A stretch of DNA of 64,000 nucleotides, taken from assembly GCA_021234155.1 (NCBI GenBank), contig JAJEKV010000098.1, positions 3,132,088 to 3,196,087 on the forward strand. The letters run 5' to 3'. This DNA comes from Isoetes taiwanensis. Its lineage: Eukaryota; Streptophyta; Lycopodiopsida; Isoetales; Isoetaceae. The notes under the pieces were generated by a model, which saw only the letters and a program-made list of their open reading frames with translations, did no database searches and was not told the origin of the DNA. Below, piece after piece: positions 45,525 through 56,960 of this stretch (its first letter is position 1; each line of letters starts with the position of its first letter). Position numbers and translations under genes: made by a program.

Positions 45525-46525
45525 AAATAGAATAGAATAGAATAAGAATAGAATAGAGATAGAATAGAATGAATAGAATAGAATAGAATAGAATAGAATA
45601 GATTTTAGCATCAGGAGGCCAGTGGCCTATGGGATGACCCAAACAAAAAAGAAGCGACAAGCGTAATGCTTGGCAAGGGATTAAAACCCCATACAGAAGG
45701 GGTTTAGAGGAAAAACCTTAAGCAAGTAATAGGTTTCTTTGTATCTTTGTACAGTGTGTAGGGCAGTTCAATAAGTCAGGAGGTTTCCTGGCCCAGTCAG
45801 ATGCATCCATAACCTATCACAGGTATATTCTGCTCTAAATCTTGGCCAGGTATTCAATAACTCATCTCACGACGGTTGGCAGGGCACTAGTAATCGAACA
45901 TATCGGCTCTCACGGTATGGGCAAGCGGTGGCGGTCTGGAGGACGGCATTCATCCTCAAGGGCACCCCCGGTGGCAACTGCAGGCAAAACCTTTACAACT
46001 CTCTGCGTTAGCCTTCAGAGCCCAGTAGGTCTCGATACACGAAATGTGCGAGATGGAAGGTATAGATGCAAGCTTCTTCATGGGCAGCTGGGTGGCCTGC
46101 AATCTTGTGTGGGCCTCTGCGTGAGCTTTGGGATGATTGACTTCATGGCGATAGTGTGCCGACTTAATATCGAGCTTCTGCGAGAAGAAGGTAGCATCTA
46201 GGTACAACTTAAGTGCCTTGTGATCTTTTGACTGACATGCGCGCTGTTTTGCTGTACACCCAGGCGTGAGAACCACGCTGAAGGCTTGCTTGTCCTTCCC
46301 GGCGGGCTTTGTTGAGGACCATCGCCATGGCGAAACAAGGTTGAACTGGCGTGTATCACCATGCGACCACCTTGCAGGTAAATGATATGGATTACCTGAT
46401 GGGTTTCATAAGTTCCGGGGGACTCAGAATCATAATGCAACTCCTCCAAATCATCACTGCTTTTCCAAATCAAAAGGGGAAATATTTCCTCTATTGTCCT
46501 GCTTCCACAAATCAATAGAAGCAAA
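45525..46525 (-). mobile_element. LINE 3' fragment of the (TTCTA)n family
   Basis: Minus-strand frames 46524-46198 and 46276-45956 overlap and give one worn RT C-terminus: GRMVIHASSTLFRHGDGPQQ, AWFSRLGVQQNSA, then HKALKLYLDATFFSQKL and a spoilt version of the IASIRTG block (LASIPSISHISCIE). These are collinear with 3998-4554. Downstream follow AAGGTTTTTCC, a stem AAACCCC/GGGGTTT (45684-45690, 45699-45705), GGCCACTGGCCTCCTGATGC with TAAAATC, and a long interrupted tail of AGAAT units (about 45525-45600, plus-strand view). One of the most complete copies in the window, yet 5'-truncated and frameshifted. Confidence 0.72.
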
Positions 46526-49500
46526 ATGCAGCTTCATTGGACAAAACCTTGATGCCTTTGCTCAAGAACGGGGATAGTTATCAGCAAGAACCTTCATGCC
46601 TTCGACCCTAAAACTTAAACCCTAAAACATGGTTATTTGTAACAAAAGAAACAGGGATGCCAAGGCCTCTCTGGTCCCAGGACATCCTGAAGGATGCCGA
46701 AAAAGACATCTGAGACATCTTGAAAGCCACCATATAGAACATCGAAGGTTGCATTTCTATGGTGGCGGGGCCTTACGCATACTAAACTCGCATCCACTTG
46801 AATCATGGGGTGAAATGGTCCAAATCTAAGAATTTACATATAGTTGTGCCTTAGTCTACGTTGAGTGGGACCAAATTTGAATTAAAGACAACCACTTTTG
46901 GCGTGTGGTGGACTGAAAGAGACGTGTTCAAAATTCTCAAAATCCCACTCTTTTATCAAAATAATGAATTTGTGCTTAACTTTACTTTTCAGCCTTTCCA
47001 CATGCCAATCAATGTTATTTTTCTTATATTGCAAAGGCTTATGCCATTTATTTCATGAACATATATTCATTTGACCATTGTGTGCCTACCTACATTTTAT
47101 AGATTTAACGAGAGAGGTCAGGGTTTTTTTTTTTTTTTGAAGGGCTGACGAGCATGCGCCAATCAAAAACTATAATAACACTAGAAAGCGTGTGCGCGTA
47201 CGATCTTGTTTATCGATAAATGGATAGTGTGGAATGGGTGAAAATAAATTAGCAGCTGGAGTTAAAAGCATAAATGTTATTGTGTGTCCTAGACGTAATG
47301 GTGTTCATACAATTTAGAATTGGTTTTGTGGAAGATCGTGAATCAAATCAAGTGTAAGGTCTATTATTGAATAATGGTAAGGGTCCTTTATCATTCCTAT
47401 TTATTCAATAATTGTTTTGGGTGGAGGGCACGCCATTTCAAGCGTTTCTTTAAATTCAAAAAATATCCTATGATGTAAGCCAGGTGGCCTATGATGTTAG
47501 CATGTTTGTTGGGCTTGGGATTATGACAGCACGACTCTTATGAACCTCAGATGTGAGGTACTCCCCTTGACGCATTGCATGGGAGAAAGGTTTGCCCAAG
47601 GATAGCTTTAGAGGTGTGAGGTACCGGCTGGCGAGCTTCCATGATCCTTACCTACATAAGGGTATGGGGGTGGGCCTTATCCCTAACATAAAATCAAACT
47701 TATATAAACCAATTGTTTTTAAAGAAACCCTTTTGCGATTCTCTCTATCTTCGAAGATGATATCATATATATCCCTATCTAAACATGTATCCTAAACCCT
47801 AAGAGTGATATGATGACATGGTTGATAGCATAAACAATATGCTCTAAGAAGCCTGTGATTTTCGAACATGTTTGACATGCATATGTATTGTGACATGAGG
47901 GCGAGATAGATGACACAAGCCTTTACTTAAATAGTAAAATGAAGGTATTCAAGTTGCCGCCAGACCAACATCTTTCAAAATTAATGTGGATGATGGTCGA
48001 GAGAGGGTGGGGATATTACACGTTTAGCTTTGGTAAAAGGACTTTTGAGGAGGGAAAAGCGAGTCCCTCAGTGTCAGTAATCATTCATGGTGTATAAAAT
48101 CAAGTCAATCTCAGTAAATAATTACTAAAGCAGAGTGGTTACAAAGTTAACTTACTACTTCCAAAGAAAAACATAAAACTTGAAAATAATGTGCCCATTG
48201 TCCAAAAGCGCATTTCCAAAATGGCCATGTTGATTCATTTTGAGCATAGATGTAACATTTCTCTTGTGTTAAAGTTAGCAAAATTTTTAATGCAGGGATC
48301 AGCCCATTGGAAAGCTGCATGAGTCTATGCAAACCCCTTGTTTATAGTCAAAGGGTCATTATAGTGAGTAATGTTCTTGTCTATAAAGACAACGACATAG
48401 GATTATATTATGTAATTATGCCTCATCATCCTAGAATGTTAGCAAATATGTTCAATTAGGCATTTCATATTTCCAATGTCGATAAAATGCATGATGCCAC
48501 TTTTTATCTTAATTCGAGTCTCAAGTAAACAAAATTCATCATTTGCTACCGTGAAACAAAGCGTGATGCCAAATGTTCATTCCTAAGAACAACATGACGG
48601 CTTAAGAAGTAGGAATGTCGATACCAACATCCATACGAAATGTGGTAAGACTTTTAGATATCTAGATCTAGCGTATACATAATTTTAAGCGATACCCCAT
48701 ATTTTACATCAAGTAGTAATACCTTACTAAGTATACGATATCTTGTATTGCATTTCTTGGAGCTTAAAAGTGGCAAATTGTAAGATTCAATGAAATATCT
48801 AGAATGGAAGTACATATTTGAGTCGGTGTTGGTTCCTAGAATACGCCCGTTAGGTTAGCCTCCTGACCCTTAGGGTTTTAATAGGAAATTATACGGGTTT
48901 CAAGATGGAAACCGACTTTCCATGGAAACCCTTAGGTTTTCAATAAAACCGGAAGAGGTTTAAGAAAACAACCTCCGGTTTTCGAATTTGAAAACGGAAG
49001 AGGTTTTCAAAATCCCGATTTTCAATAAGAGCAGGAAGGGTTTTCCATGGAAAAACTGAAGGGTTCCATATTAGGCGGAAGGGTTTTCCATTAAAACTTA
49101 GGAAGGTTTCCACAAAATTATTATTATTTTAAATATTTACACGTGAGCCTTTATGGCTCACGCCTCCTACAGACCCGGAGCGGTAAAGGCAAGTCCATCG
49201 GCATACGTCACTCAAAATTCAAATTTGAGCAGAGCCATCCCGTTCCTTGCATGATGGAAGTGGGAAGGGTTCCATAGGAAGGAAGGGAAAATAGGGCTTC
49301 CCACGGGGAGGAGGAAAGCGAGGTTAGGTTTCCACATGAGGGGAGGAAAATAGGTTGGGACTCCTGTCTGGGTTAAACTCCATAGAGGTAAGATTAACCT
49401 AAAATTGAGACGGCTTTAATCTCAAAGGTACACGGGCGTCTTGTAGGGACTCAAGTAAATGGTAAAATGTAAAGAAGGAACGACCAGTGCTTGATAAACG
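46525..49500. other. no gene; minisatellite-like block at 48860-49110
   Basis: A T-run of about 18 lies at 47121-47138. From about 48865 to 49110 the words GGAAGGGTTTTCCAT, AAAACCGGAAGAGGTTT and GAAAACCC recur irregularly, many of them self-complementary (GGAAACC/GGTTTCC type). The same words recur at 57825-57910. No coding region supported. Confidence 0.5.
48865..49115. repeat. irregular GGAAGGGTTTTCC repeat, copy 1
   Basis: At least eight degenerate units combine GGAA(G/A)GGTTTTCCA with AAAACY. CATGGAAAAACTGAAGGGTT and GTTCCATATTAGGCGGAAGG are matched at 57855-57905 by GGAAAAACTGGAAGGGTTCC and ATAATAAACTGAAGGGTT. Followed by a 10-bp inverted repeat GTGAGCC...GGCTCAC at about 49144-49162. 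Confidence 0.6.
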
Positions 49501-49548
49501 TGACAAGATGTTTGATACATATGAGTCATAAACCCTTAGCCTTGTTAT

Positions 49549-49848
49549 ATGAGAAAGCGGTACATGCAATACTTGCCAATAGTAAGAGGAGAGGACGTAG
49601 AAACTCTCCTGCCGGATCTAACGAAGGAAGGGTTAAACCAATTCCATCCAACCTATAAAAGAAAATCATATGAAGTGGTTAGTATGGATACTTTCCAAGT
49701 CGTATTGCAAAAGAGAAAAATTCAAGGGTTTATTGGTACGGCGACTAGGCGAGGCTCCATCGATGTAATCCTTAATGAAGAAACTGTTGCCAACAAAGCA
49801 TGGTCAAAGCCCGTGGGCCTTGGCCAGTTTGCATCCCAGTACAGCTAG
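49549..49848 (+). CDS. 99-residue open frame, unidentified
   Basis: The frame MRKRYMQYLPIVRGEDVETL through TKEGLNQFHPTYKRKSYEV and GFIGTATRRGSIDVILNEE has mixed, protein-like composition and no low-complexity runs, and it sits in otherwise stop-rich sequence. I do not recognise a domain and there is no neighbour that suggests a role; it could be a piece of a retroelement polyprotein. Confidence 0.2.
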   Translation: MRKRYMQYLPIVRGEDVETLLPDLTKEGLNQFHPTYKRKSYEVVSMDTFQVVLQKRKIQGFIGTATRRGSIDVILNEETVANKAWSKPVGLGQFASQYS

Positions 49849-49849
49849 G

Positions 49850-52800
49850 CACATCCATGTCTGGGACAGGGGTGTATAAAATTTTCCTCGGGATTACCTC
49901 TGTCATGGTAAATCCTCAAAGCTTGATACGTATATGGATCTATCATTGCTTAAACGCCATTTCACTCATTCTACAATGAATTTATATACTTGTTGAATTT
50001 TGGACAATGGGTACAAAAGCGCTCACCACATTTCTTCAGCCACGAGAATCAAAAGAAACACAACTAGGATGTTTTGCATCCCTCGATGTCTGAGGGTGGA
50101 GTAATGCGCCCAGGTCTCGGCGGTACAACCACCAATGGGAACTATCATGATACAAAGATGTTACCTAAACATGTAAACATGCATAACATTCCATTAACTT
50201 CACCCATGCATGGCGGGCCAAAAACACTACTTTCGTGATGCGCTCAATCCAGCTGCTTGGACCATATATGCTTATCACGGAATAAAGGATCAAGGATGGC
50301 GCGTCGTGGGTGGATCCTGCCTGAAAGGGGTATCGCGAAGAGCGATGAGGTCCACAAACAACACCGCGCCCACGATCCTCGTCCGGACAACAGAGTGTCT
50401 AATAGTCACGCGTAGCCATGCAAAGCGTAATGTCGCGAGAGAAAAATCAAGCGCGCACAAAGACTTGTGCAGCAACATGATGTAGAGACCTCGTATTGCC
50501 AATCTCCCCACCAACCACCACCATATATGCTTTCGTCCTAGGAACTCACTAAATTATTCAATGGGGCAATGGGCAAAGGCTCGTGAATCGAATACCTGTC
50601 CTCCTGCTGGCCTCTGCACAACATGGTACAAAAACCATGTGCACGCCCACTTTCATTATCGTGGCTTGGCAATCTCACATAATCGTGGGAACCAAGATTG
50701 AGGCCTAAAGCCGGTCTAGCCTCAGCCGGATGGGGGCCCCAAGCTGCAAGCCCAGCTCGAAGCCACATCCTCTCAAAGGTTAAAGACACATTGCTAGATA
50801 GAAAGTCCGCTGCGTTAAATTACACATAATGCCATGATCGCCCTGCTTGGTCCTATCAAATCCATACCCCTCATGGTGATCTACCTTGCCCAATCCGTCT
50901 TGGAGTGGGGCATAAAGGCGTGACAAGCCCATGTCTCTCTTCATGTGACCCTCCCACCTTTAATGGGGTCAGCGCCGCACTATCTCTGGACACCTCGGCC
51001 TACGCCTCTACATCGACCCGGGGGCCTACCTGCACTTTGCCTCTGCCCTGCAGCGTTGGCCTACCTCTACCTCTACCTCTGGCTCACGCCTCTACGGTGG
51101 CCTGCCTCACCACCTCGCCTCTCCCTGCGCCTTCCTGCTGCCTCTTCCTGCTTCGCCATTAGCCCTCCTTGTCCATCCTGTACATCTGCCCGAGAGGCGT
51201 GTAGCGAGGCTCAATCCCGGGGGTCTGCTGCGGCTGTCCAGGCTGCATTGCCCGCAAGTGAAAGCTCGTCCGTGAACCTATAAATGGCTCAATGGTTGTC
51301 CGGTGAGCATGGAGGCACTAAGTATAGTAGAAGCACTGCTTGCATGGTCAGGTGGGCCTTTCGGCCAGTGATGGCTCATGGAAAGAAAAGCCCACTGGCT
51401 TCCTTGGAGTCCGTATGCACTTAGTCAGCAATCGACCAATGTAGCCCAAAGAGGGAAAGTGATGTCAGAATGCAGGCTAGGTAGTGTATCCGAGGCGGTG
51501 GCGGGAGTGCGTGAAAAGGAAGTGGGAGAAGTGGAAGTCGTGGGGGAAGAGAAGGCTGTCGCGGCGAAAGGGGAGGTGGGCGATGCGAGATGACGAGCAA
51601 GGTGCTAACAGATGGTGAGTGTACCAGGAAGTAGGAAGAGGGTGTCCACATAGCAGCGTGAAGGGGGTGAGTAGCATGGAGTGCCACCCTAAGAAGGGGG
51701 CTGGAAGACAAAGCGAGGAAAGAATGGGCCGAGACCACCGAGGGGATAGAGATGATGATGGTGGTACATATGGGGTGGCGTGACGGGGTGAGTGTGGGAG
51801 AGCAGGAGCATGGGGAAGAGAGCGGTGGTGGGAGAGGGTATAGAGGCACGAGTGAATTACGATGCAAGGGCATATCACGCATCATGGATGGAGATACCCT
51901 CCAAGGCTGAGATCCTTCGCCAAAGATGTGGATTAGCCGCGAATAAGCGTGCTCCTGCAGCCAGCGCAAAGCCCGAAAGAGCTACTAGAACGGTAGTCCT
52001 AAATGGGGTAGAAGTAAGTCTGCGAATTAGCCCCTAATCCGCACCTCCCGGTCACCTTCCAGCGACATTCTCCTCCTCAATTGGCCACGGGTAGCTGCCT
52101 CATCACTCAATAGGGAGGTCTCTCTCCTCGACAACACCTGTCTCCTGACCTGTCCAGGTGTTTGTGGGTCCGGGGCACCGTAAACCCTCATCTGCGCGCC
52201 TAGTGAGTGCACTCTGTCACGCCATCCAGCGTGGTCCTCCCACAATGGGTATCTGGCGGCTAACTCCTCATGCAAGGATGTCCTCTCAATGGCCTCCCCA
52301 CTCTGCCACACTGTCATTGGACTACAGGCGTAAAGCGTGTCTCTTCTTTGGGGATACTAGATGCAGCATACGGCACATCTGTCGACCAGTGACTCCTCCC
52401 TCTCTCTCTCTCGCGTCTGCCTGCGTCCTCGCCGTCCCTCGGGCCTTTTCGATGCACCATTAAAGCGCGGAGCACCATGGGCCTCCCCATCGCCTCGTGG
52501 TGCTTCTTGGCGCAGCATCCATACCTAGACCCAGCCACCACAGTCTCCGTATGTGCAACCCTACGTGCTCACAAAACCATCTATCATGGGACCTTGGCAA
52601 GGCCCGAGGGGATGGTGATCAATAATCGGCAGTATCCTCAAATGCCCATGGAAGCTCATCACAAATTCTAAATTAAGTTCACACAACTTCTAAAGCAATG
52701 GACCAAAAAATTAAGTTTTCTCTACATACTAGATGCATATTACGTTTCCTCATCTTGTGGAAGTAGAGAATAGCGGATGATGGCATATCGAGGGACTAAC

Positions 52801-53080
52801 CTAAACTTATACTCACGGATCGGAGACTAACCTAAGAAGCATACTACTGGAAGCCTGAGCTATACTAGGGATAGCGATCGGTAGCGAGATGTCCCTAATC
52901 GTGGGCCCAATTTGGCATGCCACTTGCATCACGGCTGCCTCTAATCTGCCATATCACGTATGAATAGATTACAAAGAAGAACCATGGCGAATTGAATTTA
53001 TTTGAAATGCTTGAGAAAGGCTGTTATACAAAAATCAACCTAGCAAATTTTGAGCACAATGACAACACATAAGAACTGTC
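49850..53080. other. GC-rich stretch, no gene identified
   Basis: From about 50200 to 52560 GC content rises sharply, with CTCTAC repeats (51055-51080) and G/A-rich runs on the plus strand (51490-51860). Long open frames appear on both strands, the longest 182 residues at 51421-51969 (minus), but composition is Pro/Ser/Leu-skewed and they overlap. The minus-strand frame 52317-52027 (SLHEELAARYPLWEDHAG, GQVRRQVLSRRETSL) is the only one with natural-looking protein text; family unknown, possibly a retrotransposon gag piece. Confidence 0.35.
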
Positions 53081-53087
53081 GGATAAT

Positions 53088-53450
53088 TGTCCCTTTTTTG
53101 GGGAAAGGAAGGATTTTATTAATCATAAATTAAAACCATACAAAATGGAGCTGAGCCCAAATGCCAAGTGTCATCCTGAAGAAAAACTAAGCAGAGGAAT
53201 TACAACCAAAATATTTGTTGCGGAGACACCATGAATGGAAATTCCACTTGCGGGAGGAGGATTGCTGAAGGAGGGAAAGTGGAAGCGGGAGGCTTGATAA
53301 ATTCAAAGAGCGGGGATTGCGAGGCGGATCACAGGAAGGAATTAGTAGAGATAGGCATAGCAAATGAAGGGGAAGCCATCCGATTAATTGCGACCCGAGG
53401 GGAAGGGGTAAGCGGCGATTCATGATAGGGGACACATGTTATGTCCAATA
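53088..53450 (-). mobile_element. LINE 3' terminal piece
   Basis: On the minus strand ATGGTTTTAATTTATGATT leads into AATAAAATCCTTCCTTTCCC and CAAAAAAGGG (about 53120-53088), the same terminal plan as the ends at 41560 and 63120. The frame 53435-53187 upstream is Leu/Pro-rich and may be worn C-terminal or 3' UTR sequence. No enzymatic motif left. Confidence 0.45.
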
Positions 53451-55780
53451 AGACTCATCGGCTTCATCTACATTTTATGGTAGTAATACATAGATCTTAA
53501 AAGCGGGCTATATACATCTGACTCGAAGGCTTCTGCATGGAGGAGAGTCTTGAGCGAGAGGGATCATCTTCTTTGGATGACCAAAATAAAGCCGATGCTT
53601 GTAGAATGTCCAGAAAGGAGATCTGATTGGACCCAACTCGAGCAATCCCGGCATGCCTCCTACTTAGAAGCGAGCAGCGAAAGGACTAGTAGGTCTTCTA
53701 TCGAGTCCAACGGAATCAAATTAAATGTTTCATAGCCAGCGAGCAACGCCTCCTTAGAGATTAGATTAAGATCATCGATCACAATTTCCCTCGTTTAAAG
53801 AGCGTCAGAGAATTCAAGTCTCTTAAGAATGCCTTTACTTCCTCCATCCCGGTGTATATTCGCGGGGGCTCCACGACCTCTCTGCAAAATTTAAAGAAAT
53901 CGGATCACGGTTATATTTTGGAAATTTTGTTGCCCAGACAAAATAAATCATTCATTGGTCCCGGTCACAAATAAATCTCCCCAACAATGTAGCACCTCCA
54001 ACAACTAATTAGGTGCCCACAGTGGAACTCATTTTGGCCATAGACGAATAGATTGCAATTCTAGACATAGAATTGCAATTTAGGACAATATCTTGAGAGA
54101 AAATTAGAGGCGTGTCGCACATTGCCCATCAAATACCATGAGGTTATTTTTTGAATCTTTGAGTCCATATTCTTTCTTGAAGGTGCTCTTGGGAGTGCTT
54201 GTTTGTGGTTTGAATGTCTAATCTATTATGTTAGATCCATCTTACAAGATTTGCTATTGGGATATTTGGTCACCTATTGACTTTCAACCGAGCAAGAGTT
54301 GCATCCCATTGAATTCCAGAATTCACATAATTTGGTTGTTTAATGCGATGTGATTATCTTGGGTATTTAATTCCTAATTTGATGAAGCATTCAACTTTAA
54401 ATCTGTTGCTGCTAGGGTACAAAATGAAATTTGAATTAATGGCATTGTCCACTAGAGAAAGGGTTGTAAGCTAGGAATTCAGACATGAGTATTGGTATCT
54501 TAAACTTTAAAATTGGTACGGAATGTTTGCATTATTTATATAAGTTGTTATGTTATAAAGCGATTAAATTGAACTGAAGAGTACCTTTGAGCAGCATCCC
54601 ATACAACATACAATTATAGCACAAAACCATTTTTTCTAGTCTAAGGCGAGGCAATCTCATTTGAAATCCCGTACATTTGTATTTGCAAATATAAGACTTT
54701 AAAGCCTAGGGGTGATGAACGAGGAACTTGTCATTCACCTCTTTCAAGGAGGGGCCACAAATTTTTGGGACGCTGCAAGGTTTTACAGCCCCCACTCTCC
54801 TAATGTGGCATAAATCCCAACCATACAATCTGAAAATCAGGCTGGGATGCATAGCGGGGCCTGCATGGCGTACTTTAAATTGGGTTTAAAGCCAGCACTG
54901 TTTGGAAGTAGCTTAATGGACAAGAGATTATCGGCTTACATGGCATTGCATTTACTCTGAATCCAATGCTGCATATTCACAATTAAAGAGTCTATTCAGT
55001 TATCAATTTTACTCTCTCAAACTTCTTTCCCACATCTGGAATAGGATGGTCAATCTGTAGAAGCAACCTCCAACATCTTTAAAACCAAGAACAAATGCAG
55101 ACCAGCTTGCTGCAGTTTACAGCCATATCCCAGCATCCAGTAGATCACATTGTCCAGAACTGGCATTGATTCTCTCCAGCAGGAAGGCTTAGGTCAGAGA
55201 CTCACGAAATAGCCTTGGCTTCATATTCAATTCAAGTAATCTAGAAGCTTCAGTTGGAACCTACTATGCTTACCTTCTCCAGCTTACTATAATCCATTTT
55301 AGTTTAGGGATCCACTGTTCAAAAGACCTTGACTTTATTTTAATTCAAGTAATCTAGAAGCTTCAGACTAGGACCTAATATGCTTACCTTCTCCAGCTCA
55401 TTTTAGTTTGAAGGATCACTGTTGAAGAAAGAGCCTCAGTCCTCACCAACCATGAAGGTATACTTCAACCTCAATACAAACTGCTTGAAATTAAACATTT
55501 CCCAAGCTAATCATTCTAGCAGCATCAATATTCATGTAATTAGCATAGGTATTTAGAGTAGCACATATGCTGCAGTGCTGATGAATCCAAGAGTGTAGGC
55601 AATAAAACACTGCTTCCCTAATTCCAAATTGTATATATCTTGCAAGCAGTTAGGAGGGTGATCCAACCAACAGCGTCTTGCTGCATATATGTTGAAGCAG
55701 ATGTTCAGCTTCATAAACATCCTGCATGAGCCAAAGAGGTCGATCCGCGCCAATATGAGATTCATCTGCTGCTATGCAAT
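53450..55780. other. no gene recognised; short local duplication
   Basis: ATTCAAGTAATCTAGAAGCT occurs at about 55230 and again at about 55342, followed in both by TATGCTTACCTTCTCCAGCT, a tandem duplication of about 110 bases with an indel. Otherwise no feature. The minus-strand frame 55765-55553 runs up to the PPR pseudogene but shows no PPR words. Confidence 0.45.
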
Positions 55781-55789
55781 GCTGCTCAA

Positions 55790-56960
55790 CATAGACTTAA
55801 AATAAAGTGACCTTCCTCTACAAGGCCTGCACGGCCTGCAGGCATGAGAATATTTGTGAACATGCCAGCATCTGGTGTTATACCTTCCTGCTTCATGACA
55901 TTAAAACATTGTTCAATTAGGGAGGCCTTCTCCATGCCAGGCGGGCATATCCTGAAACCATAACTTGAGTGCAACATTCCGATTGGGCAATTTGGCCAGA
56001 AACTTCTTGTGCTTTTTCCAGGTTGCCACCTTACGCCATACGTATCAACAGGGCACATCCTACAGCCATGTCCGTTTAGAGCCCAATTTGACAATTTCGT
56101 CATTAAATGCATTTACCTTGCTCTATACAACCTATGCTGCCACATGCCCAGCTAGACTGCTTGCAAATGTCAGTTCATTTGGCTGTATGCCTCTAGTTTC
56201 ATGTTTCAAAACATTCCAGGGCAAAAGACCTTGATTATGCTGGGCATAACCTGCGATCATTGCACCCCATGTTCACGATATTTTGGTTTGAGGTAAAATA
56301 TCAAAATCTTCCGATGCTTCTTCTAACTCACCACATTTAGCATGCACATATCAATAAAAGCACTTCCCAAGATAACGCATCACACTCCAAGCCCATCTTC
56401 GAAGCATCTGCCTATGGATATGCTTGCAGTATTTATATCCCCACTATTACCACAGGCTTTCAGTATGCTTGGAGATGCGTCATTCACATTGCCTTTTATT
56501 CCTTAGGTGCTCCATCTTAGCAAAGCATTTCAATGCAAAACACGCATCTCCATTCTGGCTATACCCGGTAATCATTGCATTCCATGACACCACATTTCGG
56601 TTGGGTAATTTGTTCAAAGCATGATGTGCCTCCTCCAACTTCCACATTTTGCAAAGATCAACCAATGAACTCCCGACAAGAATATATTGGTTGTAGCCCA
56701 CTACATATGATGTGCTTGTGAAGTAGCCTCCTATTTGCAAGTTGCACATAAGTGTGCAAGCCTTAAGAACAGCAAGCATAAACATATTCATTACTCTCCA
56801 CATCTGGCAGTTCCATTCTCTGATATAAATCCAAGAGGGCAGTATCAACCTCCCCATGATCAGCATGAGCAAGAATAATTATACTCCATGTATACACGCA
56901 CTTGGTTCTAGAACCTTGTTAAGCGTAGCTTCTTCAGCTAGACATCCACAAGATCACGAA
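55790..56960 (-). pseudogene. second PPR protein pseudogene, PLS class
   Basis: Read downwards on the minus strand: MFMLAVLKACTLMCNLQIGG (an L-type motif end), YILVGSSLVDLCKMWKLEEA, LNKLPNRNVVSWNAMITGYS and QNGDACFALKCFAKMEH (all in the frame 56872-56480), then scattered words to ACPVDTYG-type codons near 56045, LWSYGFRICP-like text at about 55950, and CFNVMKQEGITPDAGMFTNI followed by RAGLVEEGHF (56112-55786 frame). The last block corresponds to the PPR repeat before the E domain. Frameshifts near 56480-56100 abolish function. It shares no close sequence with the PPR pseudogene at 39230, so it stems from a different parent gene. Confidence 0.8.

Noticed and set aside
46600-46630. Interstitial telomere repeat (AAACCCT)
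   Set aside because: Only two imperfect units; below what would be expected of a telomeric tract.
51421-51969. Longest open frame in the window (182 residues, minus strand)
   Set aside because: Pro/Ser/Leu-rich text from a G/A-rich strand, overlapped by an equally open frame in another register; no domain and no start context.
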